DNA of 64,000 nt from Desulforamulus hydrothermalis Lam5 = DSM 18033 (GTDB lineage Bacteria > Bacillota > Desulfotomaculia > Desulfotomaculales > Desulfotomaculaceae), in the NCBI RefSeq assembly GCF_000315365.1, contig NZ_CAOS01000013.1, forward strand, positions 186,001-250,000. Reading direction: 5' to 3'. Below, in pieces: positions 62,857 through 64,000 of this stretch; positions within the stretch are counted from its first letter, which is position 1, and each line of letters starts with the position of its first letter. A program made the position numbers and the translations under genes. Under the pieces are notes generated by a model that was not told the origin of the DNA, did not search any database, and saw only the letters and a list, made by a program, of their open reading frames with translations.

Positions 62857-63522
62857 ATGCGATATACATCCGTATTTGACATTATTGGCCCGGTTATGGT
62901 AGGGCCTTCCAGCTCCCATACTGCCGGGGCAGCCAGAATCGGCAAAACGGCCCGGCACATTTTTGGCAGGCAGCCTGCTAAAGCAGAAATCACACTATAT
63001 GGTTCCTTTGCCCAGACTTACCGCGGCCACGGCACGGATCTCGCTTTGGTAGGCGGTATTTTAGACCTTGCGGCAGACGATGAGAACATTATTAATTCTT
63101 TTCAACTGGCCCGCCGGCTTGGTGTAGAAATCGTATTTAAAGTTGTACCGGAGGAATCGGATTACCATCCCAATACTGCCCGAGTGCGGTTAAGCGATTC
63201 TCACGGCTCGCTGGAAGTGGTGGGTATTTCAGTAGGCGGGGGCAAAATTACTGTTACAGAAATTGAGGGGTTTCGGATCTCACTGAGCGGGGATAGCCCA
63301 ACCTTGCTGGTGTTTCATCACGACAGGTATGGCGCTGTAGCCAGGGTGGCACAAGTATTGGCCTGCAATGAAATTAATATCGGTCATATGGAAGTTGCCA
63401 GAAAATCCAAGGGTGATTTGGCTTTAATGGTAATTGAAACAGACCAGGATTTAACTGAGGAAATTATTCGTGACGTTAAGCGTATTGACCATGTATTCAG
63501 TATAGCTCTACTTAAACCATAA
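62857..63522 (+). CDS. sdaAB: L-serine dehydratase, iron-sulfur-dependent, beta subunit
   Basis: Deaminates serine to pyruvate with a 4Fe-4S enzyme. 221 residues: the N-terminal domain with FDIIGPVMVGPSSSHTAGA and a C-terminal ACT domain (LLVFHHDRYGAVARVAQVL). ATG 62857 behind AAGGAG. Its stop overlaps an ATG of the next gene. Confidence 0.96.
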   Translation: MRYTSVFDIIGPVMVGPSSSHTAGAARIGKTARHIFGRQPAKAEITLYGSFAQTYRGHGTDLALVGGILDLAADDENIINSFQLARRLGVEIVFKVVPEESDYHPNTARVRLSDSHGSLEVVGISVGGGKITVTEIEGFRISLSGDSPTLLVFHHDRYGAVARVAQVLACNEINIGHMEVARKSKGDLALMVIETDQDLTEEIIRDVKRIDHVFSIALLKP

Positions 63523-63539
63523 TGAGAGGGGAAGGCGGT

Positions 63540-64000
63540 TTGCAATACCGTACTGTAGCTGAATTGGTTGCCCTTGCCCGGCAGCAAGGTGAAACCATTG
63601 GCAAGACTGTGTTTACCCAAGAAGTACAAGCCGGGGGTCGCACCCAGACAGAGGTTTTTGCTGAAATGGAAAAAAGCCTGCTGGTGATGGAACAGGCTGT
63701 GGAGAAAGGAATCAACGAAGCCCTGACCTCCCGCAGCGGGCTAACCGGAGGAGACGCTAAGCGCTTGCAAGACTACGCCCGTGAAGGCAAAAGTTTATGC
63801 CGCGGCATAGTTTTTGATGCTGTAAACTATGCCTTGGCTGTTTCCGAGGTAAACGCTGCCATGGGGCTGATTGTGGCAACACCCACCGCCGGTTCCAGCG
63901 GCGTTTTGCCCGGCAGTGTGCTGGCTGCCGGACGTCATTTGGGCTGCAGCCGGGAACAAATGGTGTATGCTCTGTTTAACGCCGGCGGTATAGGCTATGT
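63540..64000 (+). CDS. sdaAA: L-serine dehydratase alpha subunit (3' end outside window)
   Basis: Frame open to the window end. TTG 63540 follows GAGAGGGGAAGG with good spacing; an in-frame ATG at 63522 is the alternative. Visible: YRTVAELVALARQQGETIG, then LTGGDAKRLQDYA and ATPTAGSSGVLPGSVLAAG, the start of the catalytic domain of the alpha subunit. The Fe-S cysteines lie mostly beyond the end. Confidence 0.93.
   Translation, partial: MQYRTVAELVALARQQGETIGKTVFTQEVQAGGRTQTEVFAEMEKSLLVMEQAVEKGINEALTSRSGLTGGDAKRLQDYAREGKSLCRGIVFDAVNYALAVSEVNAAMGLIVATPTAGSSGVLPGSVLAAGRHLGCSREQMVYALFNAGGIGY

Noticed and set aside
1-64000. CRISPR arrays, phage genes, rRNA genes, transposase genes
   Set aside because: I looked for regularly spaced short repeats, phage structural or integrase motifs, rRNA-like stretches and transposase motifs and saw none. 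The GAG array at 48.65 kb is a protein-binding leader, not a CRISPR.

Overview
The window looks like the chromosome of an anaerobic, spore-forming Firmicute of the Desulfotomaculum/Peptococcaceae kind. The evidence is spoIVA and the YIEGIA pair (sporulation), a proline T-box leader, a selenocysteine system with two in-frame UGA codons followed by hairpins, indolepyruvate:ferredoxin oxidoreductase, Fe-S serine dehydratase, tryptophanase and bacillithiol ligase. The genus is inferred from gene content only.

Layout. 1-5.5 kb: plus-strand housekeeping run YIEGIA - partner - DUF512 radical SAM protein - der - plsY - gpsA, closed by a strong terminator. 5.5-9.4 kb: minus-strand tryptophan catabolic unit (frameshifted PAS/HTH regulator, tnaA, NSS-type transporter). 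9.8-15.8 kb: spoIVA, then ACT protein - hom - thrB - lysC. 15.8-19.3 kb: proB-proA-proC on the minus strand behind a T-box with a CCC (Pro) specifier. 19.4-33 kb: mixed single genes (GNAT, zinc ribbon, K+ channel, bshC, two chemoreceptors of which one carries an in-frame TAG, PK_C domain, VanW, Ppx/GppA-HD). At 33.1 kb is tRNA-Pro(GGG), whose anticodon reads the CCC specifier of the T-box. 33.3-39.2 kb: minus-strand accessory island of TPR glycosyltransferases (two of them truncated at a common junction) and DUF6385/DNRLRE proteins. 39.4-42.8 kb: Y-family polymerase behind a palindromic operator, and a CBS-GGDEF protein. 43.1-45.6 kb: selenocysteine peroxiredoxin and superoxide dismutase. 45.9-48.6 kb: murI, then selD (itself a selenoprotein) and yedF. 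48.6-55.6 kb: a TRAP-type GAG-repeat leader, an ECF transporter (TrpP-like S, two ATPases, T), iorAB and an aryl-CoA ligase, which read together as tryptophan/aromatic amino acid uptake and oxidation. 55.6-64 kb: membrane protein, flavoprotein, ferritin-like fragment, PhoH, MarR and the start of sdaAB-sdaAA.

The most unusual feature is a family of small non-coding mobile elements. Three copies are exactly 264 bp by my count, one is a degraded 252-bp copy and one is a remnant. They have related inverted ends, and each of the three full copies sits between two copies of a terminator hairpin. The hairpin sequence differs between loci but matches on both sides of each element, so insertion seems to target and duplicate whole rho-independent terminators. 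The central hairpin of the element is also found, 23 bases identical, as the terminator of gpsA.

A second notable system is the leader at 48.6-48.78 kb: about a dozen GAG triplets, many at exact 5-nt spacing, followed by a terminator and more GAG triplets across the ribosome binding site. It matches how the tryptophan-sensing protein TRAP controls trp genes in Bacillus, here placed in front of a complete ECF transporter operon.
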